Shown here piece by piece: positions 16,343 to 24,528 of a DNA stretch of 64,000 bases (the first letter of the stretch is position 1; each line of letters opens with the position of its first letter). The stretch is from Polaribacter sp. Hel1_85. GTDB lineage: Bacteria; Bacteroidota; Bacteroidia; Flavobacteriales; Flavobacteriaceae. The position numbers and the translations under genes are program-made. The stretch is from assembly GCF_000766795.1 (NCBI RefSeq), contig NZ_JPDS01000001.1, positions 67,001 to 131,000 on the forward strand. Reading direction: 5' to 3'. The notes beneath the pieces were generated by a model. That model made no database searches and had not been told where the DNA came from. It worked only from the letters and a program-made list of their open reading frames with translations.

Positions 16343-19022
16343 TTATTTATTGGTTTTTATCATAATTTCTTACTTAGGAATTCTATTCTTTATTGCTTAT
16401 TTAGCAGAAAAGAAATCAAAAAGTAGATGGGTAAATAATCCTTATGTTTATACACTGTCTTTAGCAGTTTATTGTTCTGCATGGACTTATTATGGTAGTG
16501 TTGGTATTGCAGCAAATTCAGGAATTAGTTTTTTACCAATTTATTTAGGTCCAGTAATTGCATCACCTTTATGGATTGTTGTTTTAAGAAAAATTATTAA
16601 AATTTCTAAACAACAAAAAATATCTTCAATTGCAGATTTTATATCACTTAGATATGGTAATAATAGGTTTTTAGGAGCTTTAGTTACTGTAATTTGTGTT
16701 TTAGGAATTGTACCTTACATAGCTTTACAATTGAAAGCAGTTTCTGAAACTTTTTCAATTATGTCTGATGAGAACAGTTATGTTTCTACTTCAATTTTAG
16801 ATGATTCTACATTTTATATTGCTGTTCTTTTGGCAATATTTGCTACTTTTTTTGGAACTCAGAAAACAGATGCATCAGAAAAACATATAGGTATTGTTAC
16901 ATCAGTAGCATTTGAATCAGTTTTAAAATTAGTTTTTTTCTTAATAATTGGTGTTTTTGTAACTTATTTTCTGTTTGATGGAACGCAAGATATTTACAAT
17001 AAAATATCAATTACAGAAGGGTTTAGTGAATTAACTACTTTAAGTGGTTTTGAAAGTGGACTTAATTGGATGTTTATGATAATGCTATCTTTTATTGCAA
17101 TATTCTTATTGCCAAGGCAGTTTCAGGTTTCTGTTATAGAAAATAATAGAGAAAAGCATTTGAAAAAAGCAATTTGGTTATTTCCATTGTATCTTTTATT
17201 GTTTAATTTATTTGTGATTTATATTGCTTGGGCAGGAAAAATTACATTTGGAAATTCTGTAAATGCAGAATATTATACGTTATTACTTCCTTTGCAAAAT
17301 GGTAATGTTTTTTTAGCACTATTAGTTTTTTTAGGAGGATTTTCTGCAGTAATTTCTATGGTAGTAGTTTCTACACTTGCACTTTCTACAATGATTAGTA
17401 ATAACTTAATTATTCCTTATGGATTTTTATCAAAGTTTATAAAAAATCACCCAGAAAAGAATGCGAAGTATATTCTTAAAATTAGAAGAATTTCAATTTT
17501 TCTAATTATCATTTTTGCATATCTTTTTTACATCAATTTTTCAATTGAATTGTCTCTATACTCAATTGGTTTAATATCATTTGTAATTATTGCACAATTA
17601 GCTCCTTCATTTTTTATTGGTTTGTATTGGAACAGAGGTTCATCAAAAGCAGCAATAACAGGTATAATTATTGGTTTCTTAATTACAGGTTATACTTTAA
17701 TTTTACCATTTACAATTGAAGCTTTTACGGGCTCTTCAACTTTTACAGAAAACGGAATCTTCAACCTAGAGTTTACAAGACCTCATGCATTGTTTGGTAT
17801 CGATTTTTTAAGTCCTCCAGCACATGCTTTTTTCTGGAGTTTAATTTTTAATTCTCTTTTTTATTTAGCGTTTTCTTTGCTTTTTAAGGGTAATTACAGG
17901 GAACGTAATTATGCAGAAATGTATGTAGATAGTAAGAATTACACAACATTACAAGATGGTGCTTTGGTTTGGAAAGGTGAAGCTTATGTAGCTGATATTA
18001 AAAATATTTTAGATAAGTTTCTTGGTGAAAAAAGATCGCAAAGAGCGTTAAGTATTTTCTTTACCAAATATAAATTACCACAAGACACACAATTAGCAGA
18101 TGCTAGATTAATTAATTTTTCTGAAAAACTTTTAACAGGAAGTATAGGAAGTGCATCTGCAAAAATTTTGATTGATAATGTGGTTAAAGAAGAAGAAATA
18201 AGTTTGGTTGAGGTGTTAAAGATTTTAGAAGAATCTAAAGAAGCAAATGCTAGTAATAAATTATTAAAAGAAAAATCTGATGAATTATCAACTTTAACAA
18301 GTCAATTAAAAGAAGCAAATAAAAACCTAATAGATAAAGATCATCAAAAAGATGAGTTTTTAGATACAGTTGCACACGAGTTAAAGACTCCTATTACAGG
18401 TATACGTGCAGCTACAGAGTTAATTTTAGATGATGAAGAAATGGATGCTGAAATAAAGACTCAATTTTTAAAGAATATTTTACAAGATTCAGATAGATTG
18501 TCGAGATTAATTCATAATATTTTAGATTTCGAAAAATTATCAACAGGTAGAGATCACTTAGATTTAAGTAAGAATTCTATCAAATTAACTATAGATAAAG
18601 CAATAAACGGTGTTAGCCAAATAGCGAATAAGAAAGCTATTAAGTTAGTAGTTTCTGTTAATGAAAGTATTGAATTTAGCTATGATGAAGACCGTGTTTT
18701 ACAGGTGTTAACTAATTTGCTATCTAATGCAATTAAATTTTGTCCATCAGAAAATGGAGTTTTAAGTGTTGATTATGAGAAGATAGATGGTCATGTTTTT
18801 GTCTTTATTGAAGACAATGGAATTGGTATTCCAAAAGAAGACCAGAGCTTTATTTTCGATAAGTTTTATCAATCTATAAATCAGAATACAATTAAACCTC
18901 AAGGAAGTGGTTTGGGCTTAGCAATAAGTAAACAAATTGTAGAAATGCATCAAGGTGAAATTTGGATAGAAAAAACAAATAAAAAGGGCACAATTTTTGG
19001 TTTTAAACTACCTTTTAACTAA
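16335..19022 (+). CDS. Sensor histidine kinase with N-terminal sodium:solute symporter domain (CrbS/CbrA type)
   Basis: Inner-membrane sensor kinase of 895 aa. Residues about 1-510 form an SSS transporter-like domain with about 13 helices. Residues about 540-630 look like a STAC linker (ILDKFLGEKRSQRAL, then LLTGSIGSASAKILI). A coiled-coil (about 645-670) leads to the HisKA box AHELKTPITG with phospho-acceptor His681. The HATPase_c domain has NLLSNAIKFCP, EDNGIGIP and GSGLGLAISK. There is no PAS and no fused receiver. Related kinases (Vibrio CrbS, Pseudomonas CbrA) control acetate or carbon use. The response regulator follows after 16 nt and acs is close by, which supports acetate-linked sensing. 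Confidence 0.93.
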   Translation: MSNYLLVFIIISYLGILFFIAYLAEKKSKSRWVNNPYVYTLSLAVYCSAWTYYGSVGIAANSGISFLPIYLGPVIASPLWIVVLRKIIKISKQQKISSIADFISLRYGNNRFLGALVTVICVLGIVPYIALQLKAVSETFSIMSDENSYVSTSILDDSTFYIAVLLAIFATFFGTQKTDASEKHIGIVTSVAFESVLKLVFFLIIGVFVTYFLFDGTQDIYNKISITEGFSELTTLSGFESGLNWMFMIMLSFIAIFLLPRQFQVSVIENNREKHLKKAIWLFPLYLLLFNLFVIYIAWAGKITFGNSVNAEYYTLLLPLQNGNVFLALLVFLGGFSAVISMVVVSTLALSTMISNNLIIPYGFLSKFIKNHPEKNAKYILKIRRISIFLIIIFAYLFYINFSIELSLYSIGLISFVIIAQLAPSFFIGLYWNRGSSKAAITGIIIGFLITGYTLILPFTIEAFTGSSTFTENGIFNLEFTRPHALFGIDFLSPPAHAFFWSLIFNSLFYLAFSLLFKGNYRERNYAEMYVDSKNYTTLQDGALVWKGEAYVADIKNILDKFLGEKRSQRALSIFFTKYKLPQDTQLADARLINFSEKLLTGSIGSASAKILIDNVVKEEEISLVEVLKILEESKEANASNKLLKEKSDELSTLTSQLKEANKNLIDKDHQKDEFLDTVAHELKTPITGIRAATELILDDEEMDAEIKTQFLKNILQDSDRLSRLIHNILDFEKLSTGRDHLDLSKNSIKLTIDKAINGVSQIANKKAIKLVVSVNESIEFSYDEDRVLQVLTNLLSNAIKFCPSENGVLSVDYEKIDGHVFVFIEDNGIGIPKEDQSFIFDKFYQSINQNTIKPQGSGLGLAISKQIVEMHQGEIWIEKTNKKGTIFGFKLPFN

Positions 19023-19038
19023 ATTGTACACTTAAAGT

Positions 19039-19404
19039 ATGAAGAGAAAAATTTTAATTGTTGATGATGAGCCAAACATTGTAATGACCTTAGAATATAC
19101 CTTTAAAAAAAAAGGTTTAGAGGTGTTAATTGCAAGAGATGGAAGTGAAGCTTTACAAATTTTAGAACATCAAAAACCAGATGTTATTTTGTTAGATGTT
19201 ATGATGCCTAATGTAGATGGATATCAAACATTAAAACACATAAAAAGTAATGAAGGCTTAAAGCATATTAAAGTTGCTTTTTTAACAGCAAAAAATAAAA
19301 CAAAAGATATAGAAAAAGGGTTGGCATTAGGTGCAGATAAATACTTAATAAAACCATTTTCTATTAAAAAAATAGTTTCAGAAATATTTGAACTAATTGA
19401 TTAA
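19039..19404 (+). CDS. Single-domain (receiver-only) response regulator
   Basis: CheY-like receiver of 121 aa with all key residues: acidic pair Asp9/Asp10, phospho-acceptor Asp53 in VILLDVMMP, Thr83 and Lys105 in LIKPF. There is no DNA-binding output domain, unlike Vibrio CrbR, so it must act through another protein, through a phosphorelay, or on a distant output. The gene follows the SSS-type kinase by 16 nt and is certainly its cognate or first partner. Confidence 0.92.
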   Translation: MKRKILIVDDEPNIVMTLEYTFKKKGLEVLIARDGSEALQILEHQKPDVILLDVMMPNVDGYQTLKHIKSNEGLKHIKVAFLTAKNKTKDIEKGLALGADKYLIKPFSIKKIVSEIFELID

Positions 19405-19450
19405 ATAGTTTTGTGTGCAAACAAACCTTGTTTAATTAAAGTTTTAAAAA

Positions 19451-19669
19451 ATGAAATTTCAAATAAACCCTTTAATTTCAGATATTTTTATAAGTATCTA
19501 TATTGTTAGTACCCTATATTTTCGATTAAAAATCCAGAATGATTTACCTATTGGTCCTGCATTTTCTTTATTGATAGGACTTCTTTTTGTGCTTTTTCTT
19601 TGGGCATTAATAAAAGTAAAAGTTTTAAACCCTAATTGGTTTGGTTTGTTTAATGTTAAAAAAACATAG
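19451..19669 (+). CDS. Small membrane protein of unknown function in the acetate locus
   Basis: A 72-aa protein with two hydrophobic helices (about residues 8-26 and 36-57) joined by a polar turn, ending in NWFGLFNVKKT. No family is recognised. It lies 46 nt after the response regulator and upstream of acs on the same strand, so it is probably cotranscribed with one or both. Confidence 0.6.
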   Translation: MKFQINPLISDIFISIYIVSTLYFRLKIQNDLPIGPAFSLLIGLLFVLFLWALIKVKVLNPNWFGLFNVKKT

Positions 19670-19671
19670 CC

Positions 19672-19740
19672 ATGGAAAGCAATATTATATCAAATATATT
19701 TAGAAATATTGTTGATGTTTATCAATACCATATTCCATAG
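19672..19740 (+). CDS. Possible 22-residue microprotein between the small membrane gene and acs
   Basis: An ATG begins 2 nt after the previous stop codon and opens a 22-codon frame (MESNIISNIFRNIVDVYQYHIP). The tight spacing suggests possible reinitiation, but a frame of this length is expected by chance in AT-rich DNA. Conservation would be needed to accept it. Confidence 0.2.
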   Translation: MESNIISNIFRNIVDVYQYHIP

Positions 19741-19800
19741 AAAATATGAGAATTATAAGAAAAGTATACATCAAAAGAATAATCAAAAAAACATAAAGTT

Positions 19801-21708
19801 ATGAGTAATTATCATATAAAACATATAGAAGAGTATTATAAAGTTTATAGAAAATCAGTAAGAGAACCAGAAAATTTTTGGGAAGAAATTGCAGAAGAAC
19901 ATTTTTTATGGAGAAAAAAATGGGATAAAGTTTTAGAATGGGATTTTTCGAAACCAGAAGTAAAATGGTTTCAAGGCGCTCAACTGAATATTACAGAGAA
20001 TTGTATAGATAGACATTTAACAACAAAAGGAGATAAAACCGCCATTTTATTTGAGCCTAATGATCCAAAAGATCCTGCAGAACATATTACTTATAATCAA
20101 TTGCATGAAAGAGTAAATCAGTTTGCAAATGTTTTAAAAGAAAACGGAGTTAAAAAAGGAGATAGAGTTTGTATTTATGTTCCTATGATTCCAGAATTGG
20201 CAATTTCAACATTGGCTTGTGCAAGAATTGGAGCTATTCATTCTGTAGTTTTTGCAGGATTTTCATCAACTGCATTAGCAACAAGAATTAATGATTCAGA
20301 TTGTAAAATGGTGATTACTTCAGATGGTTCTTACCGTGGAAAAAAGACGATAGATTTAAAAGGAATTGTAGATGAAGCTTTAGAATCTTGTCCTGGTGTA
20401 GAAACTGTTTTAGTTGCAAAAAGAATCAATTCAGATATTGCAATGAAAGATGGTCGTGATAAATGGTTACAACCGTTATTAGATAAAGCTTCTAAAGAAT
20501 GTGTTGCAGAAATTATGGATGCAGAAGATCCTTTATTTATTTTATATACTTCTGGTTCTACAGGTAAGCCAAAAGGAATGGTGCATACAACTGCGGGGTA
20601 TATGGTTTATACAGCATATACTTTTAAAAATGCTTTTCAATATAGAGAAAATGATGTGTATTGGTGTACTGCAGATATCGGTTGGATTACTGGACATTCT
20701 TATATTGTTTATGGTCCGTTAGCAAATGGAGCAACCACAGTTATGTTTGAAGGTGTACCAAGTTATCCAGATTTTGGACGCTTTTGGGAAATTGTAGAAA
20801 AGCATAAAGTAAATCAATTTTACACAGCACCAACAGCAATTAGAGCTTTAGCAAAACACGGAACAGAATTGGTTGATAAATACGATTTAACGTCATTAAA
20901 AGTTTTAGGTTCTGTAGGAGAACCAATTAATGAAGAAGCTTGGCATTGGTATAATGACAATGTTGGTAAAAAGAAAAGTCCGATTATTGATACTTGGTGG
21001 CAAACAGAAACAGGAGGAATGATGATTACACCAATTCCTTATGTTACAGCAACAAAACCAACGTATGCAACTTTACCATTTATAGGAATTCAACCAGCAT
21101 TAATAGATGAAAACGGTCAAGAAGTAAAAGCAAATCAAGTTGATGGAAGATTGTGTATAAAATTCCCTTGGCCAAGTATGGCAAGAACTATTTGGGGAAA
21201 TCATGAGCGTTATAAAGAAACCTATTTTTCTGCTTACGATAATATGTATTTTACTGGTGATGGAGCTTTAAGAGATGAAGTTGGTTATTATAGAATTACA
21301 GGTAGAGTAGATGATGTAATTATTGTTTCTGGGCATAATTTAGGAACTGCACCAATTGAAGATGCCATTAACGAACATCCTGCAGTTGCAGAATCTGCAA
21401 TTGTTGGTTTTCCACATGATATTAAAGGAAGTGCATTATATGGTTATGTAATTTTAAAAGATACAGGAGAAGGAAGAAATCATGATAATTTAAGAAAAGA
21501 AATCAACCAAATTATTACAGAGCATATTGGTCCGATTGCAAAATTAGATAAAATTCATTTCTCTGATGGATTACCAAAAACACGCTCTGGAAAAATTATG
21601 AGACGTATTTTACGTAAAATTGCTTGTAATGAAATGGATAATTTAGGTGATACAAGTACACTTTTAAATCCAGAAGTTGTACAAAGTATTATTGATAACA
21701 GATTGTAA
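19801..21708 (+). CDS. acs: Acetyl-CoA synthetase (acetate--CoA ligase)
   Basis: Activates acetate to acetyl-CoA through acetyl-AMP. The 635-aa length is standard for AMP-forming Acs. Present are the P-loop-like YTSGSTGKPKGMVHT, the WWQTETGG core motif, and the C-terminal KTRSGKIMRR with catalytic Lys598, the residue that protein acetylases silence in other bacteria. It lies downstream of the DUF4212/symporter and the SSS-type kinase/receiver pair, consistent with uptake and activation of acetate under one sensory system. It is followed by a hairpin terminator and then by convergent genes seen with acs in other phyla. Confidence 0.97.
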   Translation: MSNYHIKHIEEYYKVYRKSVREPENFWEEIAEEHFLWRKKWDKVLEWDFSKPEVKWFQGAQLNITENCIDRHLTTKGDKTAILFEPNDPKDPAEHITYNQLHERVNQFANVLKENGVKKGDRVCIYVPMIPELAISTLACARIGAIHSVVFAGFSSTALATRINDSDCKMVITSDGSYRGKKTIDLKGIVDEALESCPGVETVLVAKRINSDIAMKDGRDKWLQPLLDKASKECVAEIMDAEDPLFILYTSGSTGKPKGMVHTTAGYMVYTAYTFKNAFQYRENDVYWCTADIGWITGHSYIVYGPLANGATTVMFEGVPSYPDFGRFWEIVEKHKVNQFYTAPTAIRALAKHGTELVDKYDLTSLKVLGSVGEPINEEAWHWYNDNVGKKKSPIIDTWWQTETGGMMITPIPYVTATKPTYATLPFIGIQPALIDENGQEVKANQVDGRLCIKFPWPSMARTIWGNHERYKETYFSAYDNMYFTGDGALRDEVGYYRITGRVDDVIIVSGHNLGTAPIEDAINEHPAVAESAIVGFPHDIKGSALYGYVILKDTGEGRNHDNLRKEINQIITEHIGPIAKLDKIHFSDGLPKTRSGKIMRRILRKIACNEMDNLGDTSTLLNPEVVQSIIDNRL

Positions 21709-21730
21709 TTTATTTAAAATATATATGAAT

Positions 21731-21765
21731 CTAAAAGCGTCTTTTTTAAAGGCGCTTTTTTTTAT
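21731..21765. terminator. Terminator between acs and the convergent exonuclease gene
   Basis: AAAAGCG (21733-21739) pairs with CGCTTTT (21753-21759) and runs into eight Ts on the + strand. It also lies at the end of the leftward exonuclease gene and could work weakly in that direction. Confidence 0.75.
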
Positions 21766-22427
21766 AATAATCCTCTTCTATTGTTGTTTTGTATAAGTTG
21801 ATTTAAAGTTAAATCAGAATTTTGTTTTCTTAGAATATTTAATAATTTTAAAAGTAATATTCCAGTAATGTATGCATCTCCAGAAGCTGTATGTCTATCA
21901 TGTTGAGGTATTTTAAATCTTTCTAATAAATAATCTAAACTAAAGTGATTTTTACTTGTATCTAATTTTGTTTTTTTAAATAAATAACCTGTATCTATTA
22001 CTTTGTTTTTTAGTTTTGGTAAGTTTAATCTTTTTAAAGATTGATTAATCATTGCAACATCAAAATTTGCATGATGTGCTACTAAAACAGCATTTTTAAT
22101 ATGTGCTAAAAATTGAATGATTGCTTCTTTTTCTTCTATTTTACTTGATGATTTCTCTTTTAATAAACCATGGATTTTAACTGTTTCAGGATTAAATAAT
22201 TCTTGATTCAAATAACATTCAAAACTGTCTTCAACTTTTATAATATTGCCAATTACTGCAATGGTTCCAATTGATAAAATTCTGTCTTTTTTTGTATCTA
22301 AACCTGTCGTTTCAGTATCAAAAACTACAAAGCGAATTTGGTTTAAATCTGTGTTTTGTTTTTCTTTGAAACATTCAATATATAATTTCCAAAAAGGAGG
22401 ATGTTTTTTCTTTTTAAACCAATTCAT
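21762..22427 (-). CDS. DEDDh 3'-5' exonuclease (DnaQ/PolC epsilon-like)
   Basis: Predicted exonuclease of 221 aa. ExoI motif VFDTETTGLD (Asp37, Glu39), ExoII AHHANFDVAMIN and ExoIII HDRHTASGDAYITG are all present, giving the full DEDDh set. There is no polymerase or GIY-YIG domain, so it is a stand-alone nuclease, either DNA proofreading-like or oligoribonuclease-like. It begins one base after the stop of the cNMP-CBS-DUF294 gene, so the two form an operon. The same pair accompanies DUF4212/SSS/acs genes in gammaproteobacteria as I recall, although why acetate metabolism needs a nuclease is unexplained. Confidence 0.9.
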   Translation of the reverse strand: MNWFKKKKHPPFWKLYIECFKEKQNTDLNQIRFVVFDTETTGLDTKKDRILSIGTIAVIGNIIKVEDSFECYLNQELFNPETVKIHGLLKEKSSSKIEEKEAIIQFLAHIKNAVLVAHHANFDVAMINQSLKRLNLPKLKNKVIDTGYLFKKTKLDTSKNHFSLDYLLERFKIPQHDRHTASGDAYITGILLLKLLNILRKQNSDLTLNQLIQNNNRRGLL

Positions 22428-22428
22428 A

Positions 22429-24321
22429 TTATAAAAAATGAGAAAGTTTAAATCTAGTTTGTATCAAATCTTGTACTTCTTTTACAGCTTTAAAACAACT
22501 TTTTAATTCTAGACGATTGGCCTTGTTTAAAGTATTTAAATCAATAAATCTTCCAGAATCTTTATGCATAATTCCTTGTTCAGTTCTATAACGCAATAAA
22601 TTCTTAAAAGCCTTAATACATGCAATATAAATATCACCATTTTGTGGTTCTAATTCTGCAAGTTTTTCATAACGAGTTATTGTGTTTTTAGGAATGTCGA
22701 TACCTTTTGATAGAATTAATAAACGAGCAGCATCAACCAAAGGCATCATTGCTCTTGCTTTAATATCAAATTGATCTTTATGCTCTCCATCTCTTTCTAC
22801 TAAAAATTGTCTAAAGAAACTTAATGGGGGAGGGTTTTTTAAAGCATTTATACCTAAGAAATTTAAAAATATTTCATGAGCATCAATTGCTTTAAAAATA
22901 CTTTTAGATAACTTTTTTACTAGTTTTTTATCACCATAAACAAATTCAAAATCAAAGAAAATTGTACATAACATTAAATTATCTTGATCTGGTGTTTTAA
23001 TCCAAGATTTGAATTGCTTTTTCCATTCACTTATAGATAAACACCATTTAGGATTGCTAGCCATCATGTCTGCAGGACATAATTCAAAACCAACAATTTC
23101 TAAACCTTTATTTATTTTTTCTGATAAGTTTAAAAAATACTGTTGCGTATTTTTATAATCTTCTTTAGAAACATTCTCAAAAACCAAAGCATTATCCTGG
23201 TCTGTCAATAATAATTGCTCTTCTCTACCTTGACTACCAATTGCTAGCCAACTAAAAGAAGTTGGTGGTAAAGTTGGCATTTCCTTTAAGGATAATTCAA
23301 TAATATGGTTGGTAATACTATCATTAATACTTGATAGTATTTTAGTAATAAATATAATTGGTATTTGTTGATTTAAATAGCGTTTTAATATTTTTTCAGC
23401 ACGTTGTCTAATGTTTTGTAATTCTATAAATGAAGTTGTTCGTTTTATTTCTTTTACTAAAATGGATGCATTGTTGTCACGAATTACAATAATATCATGT
23501 TCTGATAATAGACCCGTTAACTCAGTATTTGGAGTTCCGTCTTTTGTAATGCATAAATGTGTTATTTTATGCTTCATCATTGCAATTTGAGCTTCTGCAA
23601 CTGTTATATTTTCTGGATATGTTATTACTGGAAAAGACATTATTGCAGAAACCGGTTTTTCGATAGAAATTAAACCAGTTGCAATTTTTGTACGTAAATC
23701 TTTGTCAGTAATTATTCCAATAGGCTTTTTGTGTTCAGTAATAATAATTGAACCTACTCGTTTATTTGTCATTATTAAAGCAGCTGCTTTAATGCTGGTT
23801 TCTTCAGAGCAATGAATAGGGTTTTTAGAATAATCTGCAGATTGTTCTTCAAAAAAATCGAGTATTTTTTCATTTTCTTTTTCAACTTTTGATGTGTCAG
23901 ATTCAATATATCTTGTGTTAGAAACAAAACTGGATAATAAATAATTACTTGCTTCTGAGTTTGTAGTAATATATTCTTCAAATAATTCTGATGAAATGCT
24001 ATACACAATGCTTTCTTCAATTGCTGTTGCAGATAATTTATAATTATCTTTTCTCATTAAAGCACGTAATCCAAAAATGTCACCTTCATCGCATTTATCA
24101 ACTAAAGAATTTGTTTTTTCTTCAAACAAACCAATCGCGCCATCTTTTACAACATAAAATTCATTTTTAATGGAGTTTCCTGTGATAAATAAATCGTTAT
24201 CTTTTTCTAAATAATGCACATGTATTGATTTGCAAATAGACAATAATTGTTCTTTAGACAACATACTAAAAGGAGGGAAGTTCTTTAGAAAATCATAAAT
24301 ACGTTCTGCTATGGTGTTCAT
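22429..24321 (-). CDS. cNMP-binding / CBS / DUF294 nucleotidyltransferase-like signalling protein
   Basis: Cytosolic protein of 630 aa in three parts. A cyclic-nucleotide-binding domain (about 20-130) has IKNEFYVVKDGAIGLFEE and EGDIFGLRALM. Two CBS motifs (about 168-222 and 226-285) are seen in VGSIIITEHKKPIGIITDKD and ITHLCITKDG. A GlnD-like DUF294 nucleotidyltransferase follows, with GSQGREEQLLLTDQD (about 362-376), plus its helical C-terminal domain. The start is the ATG at 24321, giving MNTIAERIYDFL; a GTG 30 nt upstream would add an implausible YYFFHNLV extension. Its domains suggest it senses a nucleotide (cAMP-like, AMP/ATP or SAM) and may uridylylate or adenylylate a partner. Target and ligand are unknown. 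Its placement beside acs suggests control of acetate use. Confidence 0.9.
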   Translation of the reverse strand: MNTIAERIYDFLKNFPPFSMLSKEQLLSICKSIHVHYLEKDNDLFITGNSIKNEFYVVKDGAIGLFEEKTNSLVDKCDEGDIFGLRALMRKDNYKLSATAIEESIVYSISSELFEEYITTNSEASNYLLSSFVSNTRYIESDTSKVEKENEKILDFFEEQSADYSKNPIHCSEETSIKAAALIMTNKRVGSIIITEHKKPIGIITDKDLRTKIATGLISIEKPVSAIMSFPVITYPENITVAEAQIAMMKHKITHLCITKDGTPNTELTGLLSEHDIIVIRDNNASILVKEIKRTTSFIELQNIRQRAEKILKRYLNQQIPIIFITKILSSINDSITNHIIELSLKEMPTLPPTSFSWLAIGSQGREEQLLLTDQDNALVFENVSKEDYKNTQQYFLNLSEKINKGLEIVGFELCPADMMASNPKWCLSISEWKKQFKSWIKTPDQDNLMLCTIFFDFEFVYGDKKLVKKLSKSIFKAIDAHEIFLNFLGINALKNPPPLSFFRQFLVERDGEHKDQFDIKARAMMPLVDAARLLILSKGIDIPKNTITRYEKLAELEPQNGDIYIACIKAFKNLLRYRTEQGIMHKDSGRFIDLNTLNKANRLELKSCFKAVKEVQDLIQTRFKLSHFL

Positions 24322-24528
24322 GTTTACTAAATTATGAAAAAAGTAGTACACTATTATGAGTTAAAGTAATAATTGTGCTAAATAGATATAGTTAAATATT
24401 CTAAAAATAATATATTTCTTAGTTAAGAGCTTTCAGAAATGTATATTTGAAGTTATTATGTCATGTTGTTTTAGTTGGCATATAAATTGACAAGAAGTAG
24501 AAACGTATATTCTTAATTAAATTTACAA

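Noticed and set aside
19763-19769. AGTATAC before acs as a third copy of the palindromic site
   Set aside because: A seven-base AT-rich word is expected several times in 64 kb (another lies in ruvX near 49012); the flanks do not match.
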